In this document: positions 1-6,459 of the stretch, one piece after another | Numbering within the stretch: the first letter of the stretch is position 1 | Layout: each line of letters starts with the position of its first letter | Source of the DNA: an uncultured Oscillospiraceae bacterium | GTDB taxonomy: Bacteria; Bacillota; Clostridia; Oscillospirales; Oscillospiraceae | Length of the DNA: 10,784 bases | Direction of reading: 5' to 3' | Assembly (NCBI GenBank): GCA_910579595.1 | Contig: CAJTVM010000087.1 | Span: 1 to 10,784, forward strand | Translations under genes and position numbers: made by a program | The notes under the pieces: model-generated | What the model was told of the DNA's origin: nothing | What the model saw: the letters and a program-made list of their open reading frames with translations, nothing else | The model's database searches: none

Positions 1-31
1 CTCCAAAATCGCACGTCCCCACGGGCTGCTG

Positions 32-55
32 GGTGAGAGGTCAAGTCCTCTCACC
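32..55. repeat. Perfect 9-bp hairpin, terminator-like or degenerate tRNA T-arm
   Basis: GGTGAGAGG (32-40) and CCTCTCACC (47-55) are perfect inverted arms around the 6-base loop TCAAGT, followed by TTTGT. It could be a weak intrinsic terminator for a plus-strand gene ending left of the window. Loop and stem also resemble a tRNA T-arm (AGAGG-TTCAAGT-CCTCT) with one T missing, but no CCA end or matching acceptor stem is visible. The hairpin is seen directly; its role is undecided. Confidence 0.4.
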
Positions 56-162
56 TTTGTACGTTCTGCGGCCTCCAATGTGTCCGGGGGCAGATATACG
101 ATACCTAGGCTTTCACATCTGGCCTTGTCCAAATCTACCATACCCAAATCGCCCAAAATCCC

Positions 163-309
163 ATGAAGATCGCCAAGGCCATCAAAATCCGTGTGATCTT
201 GGTTTCTCAGCCGGTAAAGGTAAACGGCAAGCGGCATCAGCGGGTGGCCATCTACTACAACACCATTAGGCTGTGGACAGCGCCGGAGCTGAAAACGCTG
301 GAACGGTAA
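163..309 (+). pseudogene. Relic of a large serine recombinase C-terminus (DUF4368-like)
   Basis: A 48-codon open stretch from ATG 163 to TAA 309 contains QPVKVNGKRHQRVAIYYN followed by an Ile-Arg-Leu-Trp-x-Ala-Pro segment. This resembles the extreme C-terminus of Tn4451/TndX-like large serine recombinases, where a basic 'P.K..GKR.Q.V.IYYN' stretch precedes a short tail. The frame stays open upstream only to the TAG at 106-108, and the encoded residues there do not look like the rest of such an enzyme. The resolvase catalytic domain (about 150 residues with the active Ser) and the zinc-ribbon/recombinase domains are absent. I read it as the broken 3' end of a lost mobile element. The assignment rests on motif resemblance from memory, and a small unrelated ORF remains possible. 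Confidence 0.45.
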
Positions 310-404
310 TATCTGGCCTACTATAATTCCATGCAGAAGCGCAGGAAAAAGACGGCGCAGCCATCGCCACGCCGCCATAATCGAATGAGTTTCACTTACG
401 GCAC

Positions 405-444
405 CTCCACGGGGCAACTTCCTTATGGGAGTTGCCCCGTGGAG
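405..444 (-). terminator. 15-bp perfect inverted repeat downstream of gltA
   Basis: CTCCACGGGGCAACT (405-419) and AGTTGCCCCGTGGAG (430-444) pair without mismatch around a 10-base loop. The structure starts 18 bases past the gltA stop, where a terminator is expected. In the gltA direction no T-run follows the stem. On the plus strand a short GTTTTGTT follows six bases after it. It may act as a T-less terminator or RNA 3'-end stabiliser, or terminate transcription entering from the left. Bases 310-404 between the recombinase relic and this repeat show nothing recognisable. Confidence 0.5.
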
Positions 445-462
445 CGGGGAGTTTTGTTACGT

Positions 463-1875
463 TCAACCCCTCTCTGCAAGGGGTACAAAGGAACGCTTGG
501 GCGCTACCGCCTTGTAGGCGGGGCGGATGATCCGCCCATAGGGGTTGTAAACCTCCTCAACCCGGTGGGCGCACCAGCCCACAATCCGGGCGATGGCAAA
601 CAGCGGGGTGTACAACTCCGGGGGAATTCCCATCATCTTATATACCAGGCCAGAGTACATATCCACGTTGGCGCACATGGCCTTGTCAATGCCGATGACA
701 GAGTGGAACAGGTCCGGGGTGAGCTTTTCCACCGTCTCAAACAGCTCAAATTCCTCCAGCATTCCCTTCCTTTTGGCCATGTCCTTGGCAAACCGTTTCA
801 AAATCACTGCCCGGGGGTCGGACATGGTGTAGACGGCGTGGCCCATGCCGTAGATAAGACCGGATCCATCTCCTGCCTCCTTATTCAAAATACGGGTGAG
901 GTAAGCACTGATTTCGTCCTCGTCTCTCCAGTCCTTCACGTTTGCCTCAATCTCATCGAACATTTTCATAACCCGCATATTGGCGCCGCCGTGCTTGGGG
1001 CCCTTCAGGGAGCCCACCGCTGCGGCAATAGCGGAGTAGATGTCGGTGCCGGAGGAGGACAGTACCCGGCAGGCAAAGGCGGAGTTGTTACCGCCGCCGT
1101 GCTCCATATGGAGCACCAGGCAAAGATCCAGCAGGCGGGCCTCCTCCTGGGTGTACTGGTTGTCGTGCCGGACGGAATACAGGAAGTTTTCCGCCACCGA
1201 CAGCTCCGGCTGGGGCCGGTGTAAGTACAGGGATTCCCTGTCGAAATAGTGCTTCTTGGCGGCATAGGCGTGGGCCACGATCACCGGGAACCGGGCAACG
1301 AGCTTCAGCGCCTGGAGCATTTCCATGGGCAGGGTATTGTTGTCCGGGTCGGGGTCGTAGGAGTACAGCGCCAGCACCGACCGGGCCAGCTTGTTCATAA
1401 TGTCCGCGCTGGGGGCGGAGAGGATCATATCCTCGGTAAATTTGGGGGGAAGCTCCCGGTAATAGGCCAGGATGTCCCGGAACTGCGCCAGCTCCGCATT
1501 GGTGGGCAGGCCGCCGAACATGAGCAGGTAGGCCGTCTCCTCAAAGCCAAACCGCTCCTCCCTGGTAAAGCCGTCCACAAGCTCCTCCACGTTGATGCCC
1601 CGGTACAGCAGCCGTCCGGGAACGGGCGTGCGTTCGCCGTCCTCCATGATGTAGCCCTTCACGTTGCCGATGAGGGTGACGCCCGCCATGACGCCGGTGC
1701 CGTCGTGGTTGCGCAGCCCCCGCTTGACATCATACTTCTCATAATAACGGGGGCTGATCTGGGTATGTTCCTCAAACTCCCCGCATATATCTTTGATAAA
1801 GTTCACCGATGCTTTGTGCTGTTCCATGGCAGTCCTCTGCGCTTCCACTAAGGTCTGATAAATATTCGTTCCCAA
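463..1875 (-). CDS. gltA: Citrate synthase
   Basis: This cytoplasmic enzyme condenses acetyl-CoA and oxaloacetate to citrate and CoA, the entry step of the TCA cycle and of the oxidative route to 2-oxoglutarate and glutamate. From the TTG start it has 470 residues, near the usual length of the clostridial family. Conserved parts are LHMEHGGGN (about 255-263), KGPKHGGAN with active-site His295, GMGHAVY with catalytic His346, DPR (353-355), NVDMYSG with catalytic Asp405, and FAIARIVGWCAHRVEE near residue 430 with substrate-binding Arg. TTG 1875 is chosen because AAAGGAGG (1885-1892) lies nine bases before it. The longer frame to an ATG at 1956 would begin inside the -35 box and is not credible. 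No aconitase or isocitrate dehydrogenase gene is adjacent. The family also includes 2-methylcitrate synthases, so substrate preference is not proven. Confidence 0.95.
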   Translation of the reverse strand: MGTNIYQTLVEAQRTAMEQHKASVNFIKDICGEFEEHTQISPRYYEKYDVKRGLRNHDGTGVMAGVTLIGNVKGYIMEDGERTPVPGRLLYRGINVEELVDGFTREERFGFEETAYLLMFGGLPTNAELAQFRDILAYYRELPPKFTEDMILSAPSADIMNKLARSVLALYSYDPDPDNNTLPMEMLQALKLVARFPVIVAHAYAAKKHYFDRESLYLHRPQPELSVAENFLYSVRHDNQYTQEEARLLDLCLVLHMEHGGGNNSAFACRVLSSSGTDIYSAIAAAVGSLKGPKHGGANMRVMKMFDEIEANVKDWRDEDEISAYLTRILNKEAGDGSGLIYGMGHAVYTMSDPRAVILKRFAKDMAKRKGMLEEFELFETVEKLTPDLFHSVIGIDKAMCANVDMYSGLVYKMMGIPPELYTPLFAIARIVGWCAHRVEEVYNPYGRIIRPAYKAVAPKRSFVPLAERG

Positions 1876-1884
1876 GATAGCCCG

Positions 1885-1892
1885 CCTCCTTT
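1885..1892 (-). promoter_or_regulatory. Shine-Dalgarno of gltA that fixes the TTG start
   Basis: On the minus strand AAAGGAGG is followed by a nine-base spacer and TTG at 1875-1873. No other in-frame start has a comparable site, so this decides the N-terminus of citrate synthase. Confidence 0.85.
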
Positions 1893-1927
1893 GACGTGTC
1901 CATGTGGTTGATTTCCTGTGAGAGAAT

Positions 1928-1956
1928 ATTATACCGCAATTTTGCTGCCAAGTCAA
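1928..1956 (-). promoter_or_regulatory. Sigma-A promoter of gltA
   Basis: On the minus strand TTGACT (1956-1951) is followed by exactly 17 bases and TATAAT (1933-1928). This is a near-consensus housekeeping promoter. The predicted transcript starts near 1921, giving a leader of about 45 bases before the TTG start. Confidence 0.85.
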
Positions 1957-1976
1957 TGCAATTTTCCAGAGGGTAT

Positions 1977-1992
1977 TCTTGAAATTTCAAGA
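1977..1992. promoter_or_regulatory. 16-bp perfect palindrome, candidate operator
   Basis: TCTTGAAATTTCAAGA reads the same on both strands. It lies in the spacer between divergent gltA and spoIID, centred about 63 bases upstream of the predicted gltA transcription start and 20 bases beyond its -35 box, which is typical of an activator site. It is too AT-rich and short for a terminator. It does not fit the T-N11-A pattern of LysR-type regulators such as CcpC, because its symmetry has an even spacing. The regulator is unknown. Confidence 0.5.
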
Positions 1993-2039
1993 CTTTTCCC
2001 GTCCATTCTCCCGAATTTTGAATCATCGAGGTGTTCAAC

Positions 2040-3077
2040 TTGCGAAATGCTGACGTATGGCGGGCGCTCCGCGCCCCCTTTCTCGTTGGGCTGGTCCTAA
2101 GCCTGGCCCTGATGCTTCTGCCCCTGGCGGCCCTGGGGGACGGGGGCACGGCGCAGGTACATACCCTTCCCGCCGTTCCCACCCCGGCGGCAGAGCCTTC
2201 CTCCACCACCGCCCCGGCACCTGGGGCGTGGGACGGCAGCCAGACCCTGCGGGTGCTGCAGACCGACGGTACGGTGGAAACTATGTCGATGTCGGACTAC
2301 CTGTGGCGGGTGGTGGCGGCGGAGATGCCCGCCTCCTTTGAAAACGACGCCCTCCGTGCCCAAGCGGTGTGCGCCCGGACCTACAGCCTGTGGAAGCTCC
2401 AGGCCAGGAGCCACGAGTCGGACGGAGCGGATATCTGCGCCGACTCCAACTGCTGCCAGGCGTACATCAGCCAGGAGGATGCCGCCCAGCGCTGGGAGGA
2501 CAGCGCGGAAGCCTATACCGCCAAAATCGCCGCCGCCGTGGCGGACACTGACGGACAGGTGCTCACTTATGGGGGCGCACCCATCCAGGCGGTATTTTTC
2601 TCATCGGCAGACGGTCAGACCGCCGATGCGGCGGAGGTGTGGGGCCGCGCCCTGCCCTACCTGGTACCGGTGGACAGCCCCGAAGGGGACGAGGTGCCCA
2701 ACTACCATTCCACCGTCACCCTGACGGCGGAAGAGGTGCGGACGCTGGCTCAAGGCGCGGGACTGGGCTGCGATCTGTCCGGCGAACCCTCCGCCTGGTT
2801 CCAGAACCTCACCCGCACCGCCTCAGGCCGGGTGGCGGCGGTGGATTTGGGCGGCGTGTCCCTGTCCGGCGGCGCGTGCCGATCGCTGTTCGCCCTGCGT
2901 TCGGCCAGCTTTGACGTAGCGGAGGCGGGCGGGGTGTTCACCTTTTCCGTCACCGGCTATGGCCACGGGGTGGGCATGAGCCAATACGGGGCCAACGCCA
3001 TGGCCAAGGCGGGCAGCGGCTGGCGGGAAATCCTGGCCCACTACTATACCGGGGCTGAGCTCCAGACCGGGGATTGA
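2040..3077 (+). CDS. spoIID: Stage II sporulation protein D (SpoIID/LytB domain)
   Basis: SpoIID is a membrane-anchored lytic transglycosylase of the mother cell. With SpoIIM and SpoIIP it degrades septal peptidoglycan during forespore engulfment. From TTG 2040 the protein has 345 residues, close to the 343 of B. subtilis. It has one N-terminal membrane segment (about 12-32), a Pro/Thr/Ala linker (about 43-63), and the SpoIID core starting near residue 70. The catalytic Glu lies in VVAAEMPASFE (Glu95), followed by ALRAQAVCARTYSLWK, and the C-terminal GYGHGVGMSQYGANAMA is typical. In the metal-site region it has CADSNCCQAY where relatives usually have a His before the last Cys. GAGGTG (2028-2033) sits six bases before TTG 2040, so I prefer that start. 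GTG 2031 is in frame and adds three residues but has no ribosome site of its own. Neither spoIIM nor spoIIP is adjacent, and I saw no clear sigma-E promoter. Confidence 0.9.
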   Translation: MRNADVWRALRAPFLVGLVLSLALMLLPLAALGDGGTAQVHTLPAVPTPAAEPSSTTAPAPGAWDGSQTLRVLQTDGTVETMSMSDYLWRVVAAEMPASFENDALRAQAVCARTYSLWKLQARSHESDGADICADSNCCQAYISQEDAAQRWEDSAEAYTAKIAAAVADTDGQVLTYGGAPIQAVFFSSADGQTADAAEVWGRALPYLVPVDSPEGDEVPNYHSTVTLTAEEVRTLAQGAGLGCDLSGEPSAWFQNLTRTASGRVAAVDLGGVSLSGGACRSLFALRSASFDVAEAGGVFTFSVTGYGHGVGMSQYGANAMAKAGSGWREILAHYYTGAELQTGD

Positions 3078-3119
3078 CCGGCTGAAATTATGATGATTCT
3101 ATTAAATTTCCCTGCGCCG

Positions 3120-3148
3120 TTGCATTTCCTCATTCCCTATGGTATCAT
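3120..3148 (+). promoter_or_regulatory. Candidate promoter of the sulfatase gene
   Basis: TTGCAT (3120-3125), a 17-base spacer and TATCAT (3143-3148) lie in the AT-rich gap after spoIID. The -10 matches consensus at five of six positions; the -35 is weak. The leader would be about 70 bases. Confidence 0.45.
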
Positions 3149-3173
3149 ATGAAAACGCAAAGATGAACATAAA

Positions 3174-3199
3174 TGGGCAAAACAACCCTTTTTTGCCCA
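3174..3199 (+). repeat. Leader hairpin ahead of the sulfatase gene
   Basis: TGGGCAAAA (3174-3182) and TTTTGCCCA (3191-3199) form a 9-bp perfect stem with an 8-base loop. It lies between the candidate promoter and the ribosome site AGGAAGTGAG (3208-3217). No T-run follows, so it is a poor terminator for spoIID. A leader structure affecting stability or translation is as likely. Confidence 0.4.
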
Positions 3200-3225
3200 A
3201 TTCCCATAGGAAGTGAGCGTTTTCA

Positions 3226-5370
3226 ATGAGCAGTTTTCACCGAAAGGGGGAAGCGGCCTGTCCCATCCGGCAGCGCCCGGCGGGTTCCCCTCTGCTGTCT
3301 GTCCTGTTTTTTCCCGTCTCCATCCTTTACCAGGAGCTGCTGCTGCGGCTGTTTGACAAGGATACCAATTTCTTTGACCTCGCGCTGGTTCGGATCGCGC
3401 TGTTCTCCGCCGCCGCCGGGCTGATTCTCTTTCTGATTCTGGATCTGGTTCCCAAACGGAAACCGGCCCGGATCGCCGGGGGTGCGGTCATTTTTCTCTG
3501 GACCACCCTCCTGTGTATTGAGCGGGGCTGCCGGGATATCATCGGCCAGTATTACACCCTGGGCTTCATGGGCAAGATGGCCGTGGACGTGACCCGGGAC
3601 TTTGGCGGCGTCTTTTTCACCTCCATCCTGGGGCTGGCCCCCTTTGTGCTGCTGTCCGCCGTTCCCTTCCTGGTCTTTGTCCCGCTGCGGCACAAGATCA
3701 TCCGGGACGATGGACAGAAAAAGCTGGCGCGCCTTATCCTGGCCGCGGCGGCGGTGCTGTGCCAGCTGCTGGGGTGGGCGCTGTCCGCTTTCGGCATCGC
3801 GTCCAGCTACTACACCTACGGGTACACCGCCAACAGCAGCATCGCACACTTCGGCGCCGTCACCACCATCCGGCTGGAACTGGAATACGCCATATTCGGC
3901 GTGCCCATGCCACCCCTGCCCACCTTTACGGACGCCGAGTTCACCCATCCCCCGGCCACCCCCGCGCCTTCGGCCTCCGTCCCTCCTACGGCGCACACCG
4001 AACCTACCGCCGAAATCACCATCCCCCCCGCGCCGGAGTACGGCTTCAACCAGCTGGACATTGATTTTGCCGGGCTGGCGGAGCAGGAGGAGGATGAAAC
4101 CATCCAGACCATGCACCGCTATTTCGGCGGCCTGACCCCTTCCCAGAAAAACGAGTACACTGGGATGTTTCAGGGGAAAAACCTGATTCTGATCACGGCG
4201 GAGGGCTTCTCCCCCGCCGCCATCGACAAGGATCTCACCCCCACCCTGTACAAGCTCACCCACGAAGGCTTTATTTTCCATAACTATTACCAGCCCGACT
4301 GGACTCAGTCTACCTGCGGCGGCGAATTCGCCGTCACTACCGGCCTGATCCCTAACTGGATCGGCTCCAGCATGGAGCTGGCGGCCCAAGCCAGCGCCAG
4401 CGTCTCCATGCCCAATGCCCTGCCCAAGCTGTTTGCCCCGCTGGGCTACAGCACCCCCGCCTGGCACAACCACACCTATACCTATTACGAGCGGAACACC
4501 TATCTGGAAAACTTCGGCTACGACTTCAAGGCCAAGGATCACGGCATGGAGTTGGCCCACCCAGAGCTCTGGCCCGAATCCGATCTGGAGATGATGCTGG
4601 CCACCTGCGACAGCTACATCGACGACTACGTGGAAAACGGCAAGCTGTTCCACGCCTACTATATGACGGTGAGCGGCCACGGCAAATACAATTGGAGCGA
4701 CAACGCCATTTCCGCCATGCACCGGGAGGCGGTGGAGGCCAAGTTCCCCGATCTGTCCGAGACATCCCAGGCGTACCTGGCCTGCAATATCGAACTGGAT
4801 CTGGCCCTGGAGCACCTGGTCAGCAAACTGGAGCAGGCAGGCATCGCCAACGACACCCTCATCGTCATGACCGGCGACCACTATCCCTACCTGATGGTGG
4901 AGGACGATGTGGACTACTATAACGAGCTGCGGGGCTTTGAGGACACGGAAAAGGACACATCCCGGTTCCGCAACACCCTGCTCATGTGGAGCGGAGCCAT
5001 CCAGGAGCCCATTGAGGTGGACACCCCCTGCTCTTCCATCGACATCGTGCCCACCCTGTGCAACCTGTTCGGCTTGGACTACGATTCCCGGCTATACTCC
5101 GGGCGAGACATCTTCGCCCCCAACTACGAAGTGGATCAGGCGTCCACCTCCATGCCCCTGGTGGTGTTTGCCAACACCGGCTTCGGCAGCAGCTGGATCA
5201 CCGCCGCCGGTACCTATGAGGCGTCCACCGATACCTTTATCCCCAAGGAAGGGGTGGAGGTGGGAGAGGACTATGTGTCCGACGTCTCCCTCCTGGTCAA
5301 CGCCAAAATCAGCTACGCCAAGCTGATCCTGGAGCAGGACTATTTCAGCACGCTGTTCCCGGATGACTGA
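3226..5370 (+). CDS. LTA synthase family membrane sulfatase (phosphoglycerol transferase)
   Basis: This is a 714-residue polytopic enzyme with an extracellular sulfatase-fold domain, of the LtaS type that moves glycerol-phosphate from phosphatidylglycerol onto a lipid- or sugar-linked acceptor. Five hydrophobic segments (about 22-43, 50-75, 81-98, 126-155, 168-190) match LtaS topology. A Pro/Thr/Ala-rich linker (about 228-272) leads to the catalytic domain. LITAEGFS gives metal-binding Glu326, QSTCGGEF gives the nucleophile Thr363, YYERN gives Arg423, SGHGKY gives His485, and VMTGDHYPY gives metal ligands Asp551 and His552. ATG 3226 is preceded by AGGAAGTGAG at a normal distance. The gene stands alone on its strand and ends against a terminator shared with the convergent lipid kinase. 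Whether the product is true polyglycerol-phosphate LTA or another phosphoglycerol modification cannot be read from sequence; the acceptor is undetermined. Confidence 0.88.
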   Translation: MSSFHRKGEAACPIRQRPAGSPLLSVLFFPVSILYQELLLRLFDKDTNFFDLALVRIALFSAAAGLILFLILDLVPKRKPARIAGGAVIFLWTTLLCIERGCRDIIGQYYTLGFMGKMAVDVTRDFGGVFFTSILGLAPFVLLSAVPFLVFVPLRHKIIRDDGQKKLARLILAAAAVLCQLLGWALSAFGIASSYYTYGYTANSSIAHFGAVTTIRLELEYAIFGVPMPPLPTFTDAEFTHPPATPAPSASVPPTAHTEPTAEITIPPAPEYGFNQLDIDFAGLAEQEEDETIQTMHRYFGGLTPSQKNEYTGMFQGKNLILITAEGFSPAAIDKDLTPTLYKLTHEGFIFHNYYQPDWTQSTCGGEFAVTTGLIPNWIGSSMELAAQASASVSMPNALPKLFAPLGYSTPAWHNHTYTYYERNTYLENFGYDFKAKDHGMELAHPELWPESDLEMMLATCDSYIDDYVENGKLFHAYYMTVSGHGKYNWSDNAISAMHREAVEAKFPDLSETSQAYLACNIELDLALEHLVSKLEQAGIANDTLIVMTGDHYPYLMVEDDVDYYNELRGFEDTEKDTSRFRNTLLMWSGAIQEPIEVDTPCSSIDIVPTLCNLFGLDYDSRLYSGRDIFAPNYEVDQASTSMPLVVFANTGFGSSWITAAGTYEASTDTFIPKEGVEVGEDYVSDVSLLVNAKISYAKLILEQDYFSTLFPDD

Positions 5371-5376
5371 CGGAAA

Positions 5377-5408
5377 AACGGCCCGGCGGAAAAACCCGCC
5401 GGGCCGTT
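5377..5408. terminator. Bidirectional terminator between sulfatase and lipid kinase
   Basis: AACGGCCCGGCGG (5377-5389) and CCGCCGGGCCGTT (5396-5408) form a 13-bp perfect GC-rich stem with a 6-base loop. In the minus direction a T-run continues from the stem (five T in all), which makes it a canonical intrinsic terminator for the lipid kinase. It also lies seven bases after the sulfatase stop and probably serves both convergent genes. Confidence 0.85.
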
Positions 5409-5414
5409 CAACGT

Positions 5415-6323
5415 TTATTCGATTGCGGGCGTGCCGCAGGCCATAGTGATTACCCGGGTCTGATTGCGAACCGTGGTAGATGCCTGTTCCCCGCCAAATT
5501 CACCGTCCACCGTCCAGGCCACAGGCTTATCGCAAGTAAAGGTAACTTCCCCGGACGCAAAACCCAGCACTGCGCCCCCCTCCGTCATTTCCAGGGTGGT
5601 CAGGGCAGTGAGGATGGACTGCCAGTCCTTGGCCGTTTTGGGCTGGCGGATGAGCAAAACCTCAAACAGGCCGTCATCCAGCCGCACCTTGTCACGGGGC
5701 AGATTCACCAGCCCGCCCACCGACACGGTGTTGCCCACCATGCCGTAGATGAAATCGCCCTCGATTTCCCGGCCTTCGGCGGTCACCGTCATGTGGTAGC
5801 TGGGGATATTGGCCAGCCGGCCCATCCCCTCCAGCAGGTAGGCAAAGTGGCCCAGCAGGTTCTTGCTGGCCTGGGGGGTGGAGTAGGATACGTCGGTAAA
5901 CAGCCCGAAGGCCGCTACGTAGGTAAAGGGATGGCCCTGGGCGTCCCCCACGTCGATGGCACGGGGCGCCCCCACCCCCGCCACCTGGGCCAGCTCGGCC
6001 ACGGTTTTGGGCAGCTCCAGGGTGCGGGAGAAGTCGTTGGTGGTGCCCGCCGGGATGTAGCCCAGAACAGGCCGGCACTCCTGAGGCATAGCCAGCAGGC
6101 CCTGGACAGTCTCGTTCAGCGTGCCGTCCCCGCCGCAGCACACCACCCGGTCATACCGCGCACCCTGCTGGGCCACGGCGGTGGTGGCATCCCCCCGTTC
6201 CTGGGTGGGATGTACGGTGATCTCATAGCCCTGGCGGGCAAATATCTCTAACACATCGGACAGGTTGATTTTGGCGGTTTTCCGTCCGGCAGCGGGATTA
6301 TAGATGTACAAAAGGCGTTTCAT
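5415..6323 (-). CDS. YegS/DgkB-type diacylglycerol or lipid kinase
   Basis: The protein phosphorylates a lipid hydroxyl with ATP, probably diacylglycerol to phosphatidic acid, at the inner membrane face. The 302-residue length is usual for the family. Visible motifs are NPAAGRK (9-15), the nucleotide-binding CCGGDGTLNE around 62-71, PAGTTNDFSRTL (91-102), DDGLFEV (216-222), and WTVDGE with Glu275 at the position of the DgkB catalytic base. ATG 6323 is chosen because the product then begins MKRLLYIYNPAAG as in relatives, with GGAG about ten bases upstream. An in-frame extension to 6431 would run across the promoter and encode unrelated sequence. It converges on the LtaS-type gene, whose reaction releases diacylglycerol, which fits a recycling role. 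Other YegS-family members act on phosphatidylglycerol, sphingoid bases or undecaprenol-like lipids, so the substrate is inferred. Confidence 0.88.
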   Translation of the reverse strand: MKRLLYIYNPAAGRKTAKINLSDVLEIFARQGYEITVHPTQERGDATTAVAQQGARYDRVVCCGGDGTLNETVQGLLAMPQECRPVLGYIPAGTTNDFSRTLELPKTVAELAQVAGVGAPRAIDVGDAQGHPFTYVAAFGLFTDVSYSTPQASKNLLGHFAYLLEGMGRLANIPSYHMTVTAEGREIEGDFIYGMVGNTVSVGGLVNLPRDKVRLDDGLFEVLLIRQPKTAKDWQSILTALTTLEMTEGGAVLGFASGEVTFTCDKPVAWTVDGEFGGEQASTTVRNQTRVITMACGTPAIE

Positions 6324-6345
6324 CAATCCATCACTCCATACAGCC

Positions 6346-6363
6346 CTCCGCCCTCGGGCGGAG
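6346..6363 (-). repeat. Hairpin in the lipid kinase leader
   Basis: CTCCGCC (6346-6352) and GGCGGAG (6357-6363) form a 7-bp perfect stem with a 4-base loop. It lies between the promoter and the ribosome site of the kinase gene, so it would be in the mRNA leader. A role in translation or stability is possible but not shown. Confidence 0.35.
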
Positions 6364-6377
6364 AATCGGTGAACTGT

Positions 6378-6406
6378 ATTATACCCAAATCCACCGGAAA
6401 ATACAA
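6378..6406 (-). promoter_or_regulatory. Sigma-A promoter of the lipid kinase gene
   Basis: On the minus strand TTGTAT (6406-6401), a 17-base spacer and TATAAT (6383-6378) form a good promoter. Transcription would start near 6371, leaving a leader of about 48 bases before ATG 6323. Confidence 0.75.
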
Positions 6407-6430
6407 TGAACAATCTGTAAAACCATGCCA

Positions 6431-6459
6431 TTGTCAGCGTGTCCGCTTGACGGTATAAT
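6431..6459 (+). promoter_or_regulatory. Sigma-A promoter of azlCD
   Basis: TTGTCA (6431-6436), 17 bases and TATAAT (6454-6459) form a near-consensus promoter. It is back to back with the lipid kinase promoter, their -35 boxes 24 bases apart. Transcription would start near 6466, giving a long leader of about 108 bases before the azlC ATG. That leader contains GC-rich inverted repeats, such as GCGGC and GCCGC flanking seven bases near 6513-6529, but no riboswitch or T-box I recognise. Confidence 0.8.

Noticed and set aside
1..75. Truncated tRNA gene
   Set aside because: The T-arm-like hairpin has a 6-base loop, no CCA end follows and the acceptor stem cannot be checked; kept only as a hairpin.
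331..1224. 297-residue plus-strand open frame opposite gltA
   Set aside because: It is antisense to the conserved C-terminal half of citrate synthase, has no ribosome site or recognisable domain, and arises from GC-rich codon bias.
1957..2039. Sigma-E promoter for spoIID
   Set aside because: I could not find a convincing CATACAAT-like -10 with a matching -35; TTGAAA inside the palindrome with a poor TCCATT is too weak to call.
3223..4881. 552-residue minus-strand open frame opposite the sulfatase gene
   Set aside because: Low-complexity Gly/Gln/His-rich translation, fully antisense to a clear LtaS-family gene with all catalytic motifs; a codon-bias shadow.
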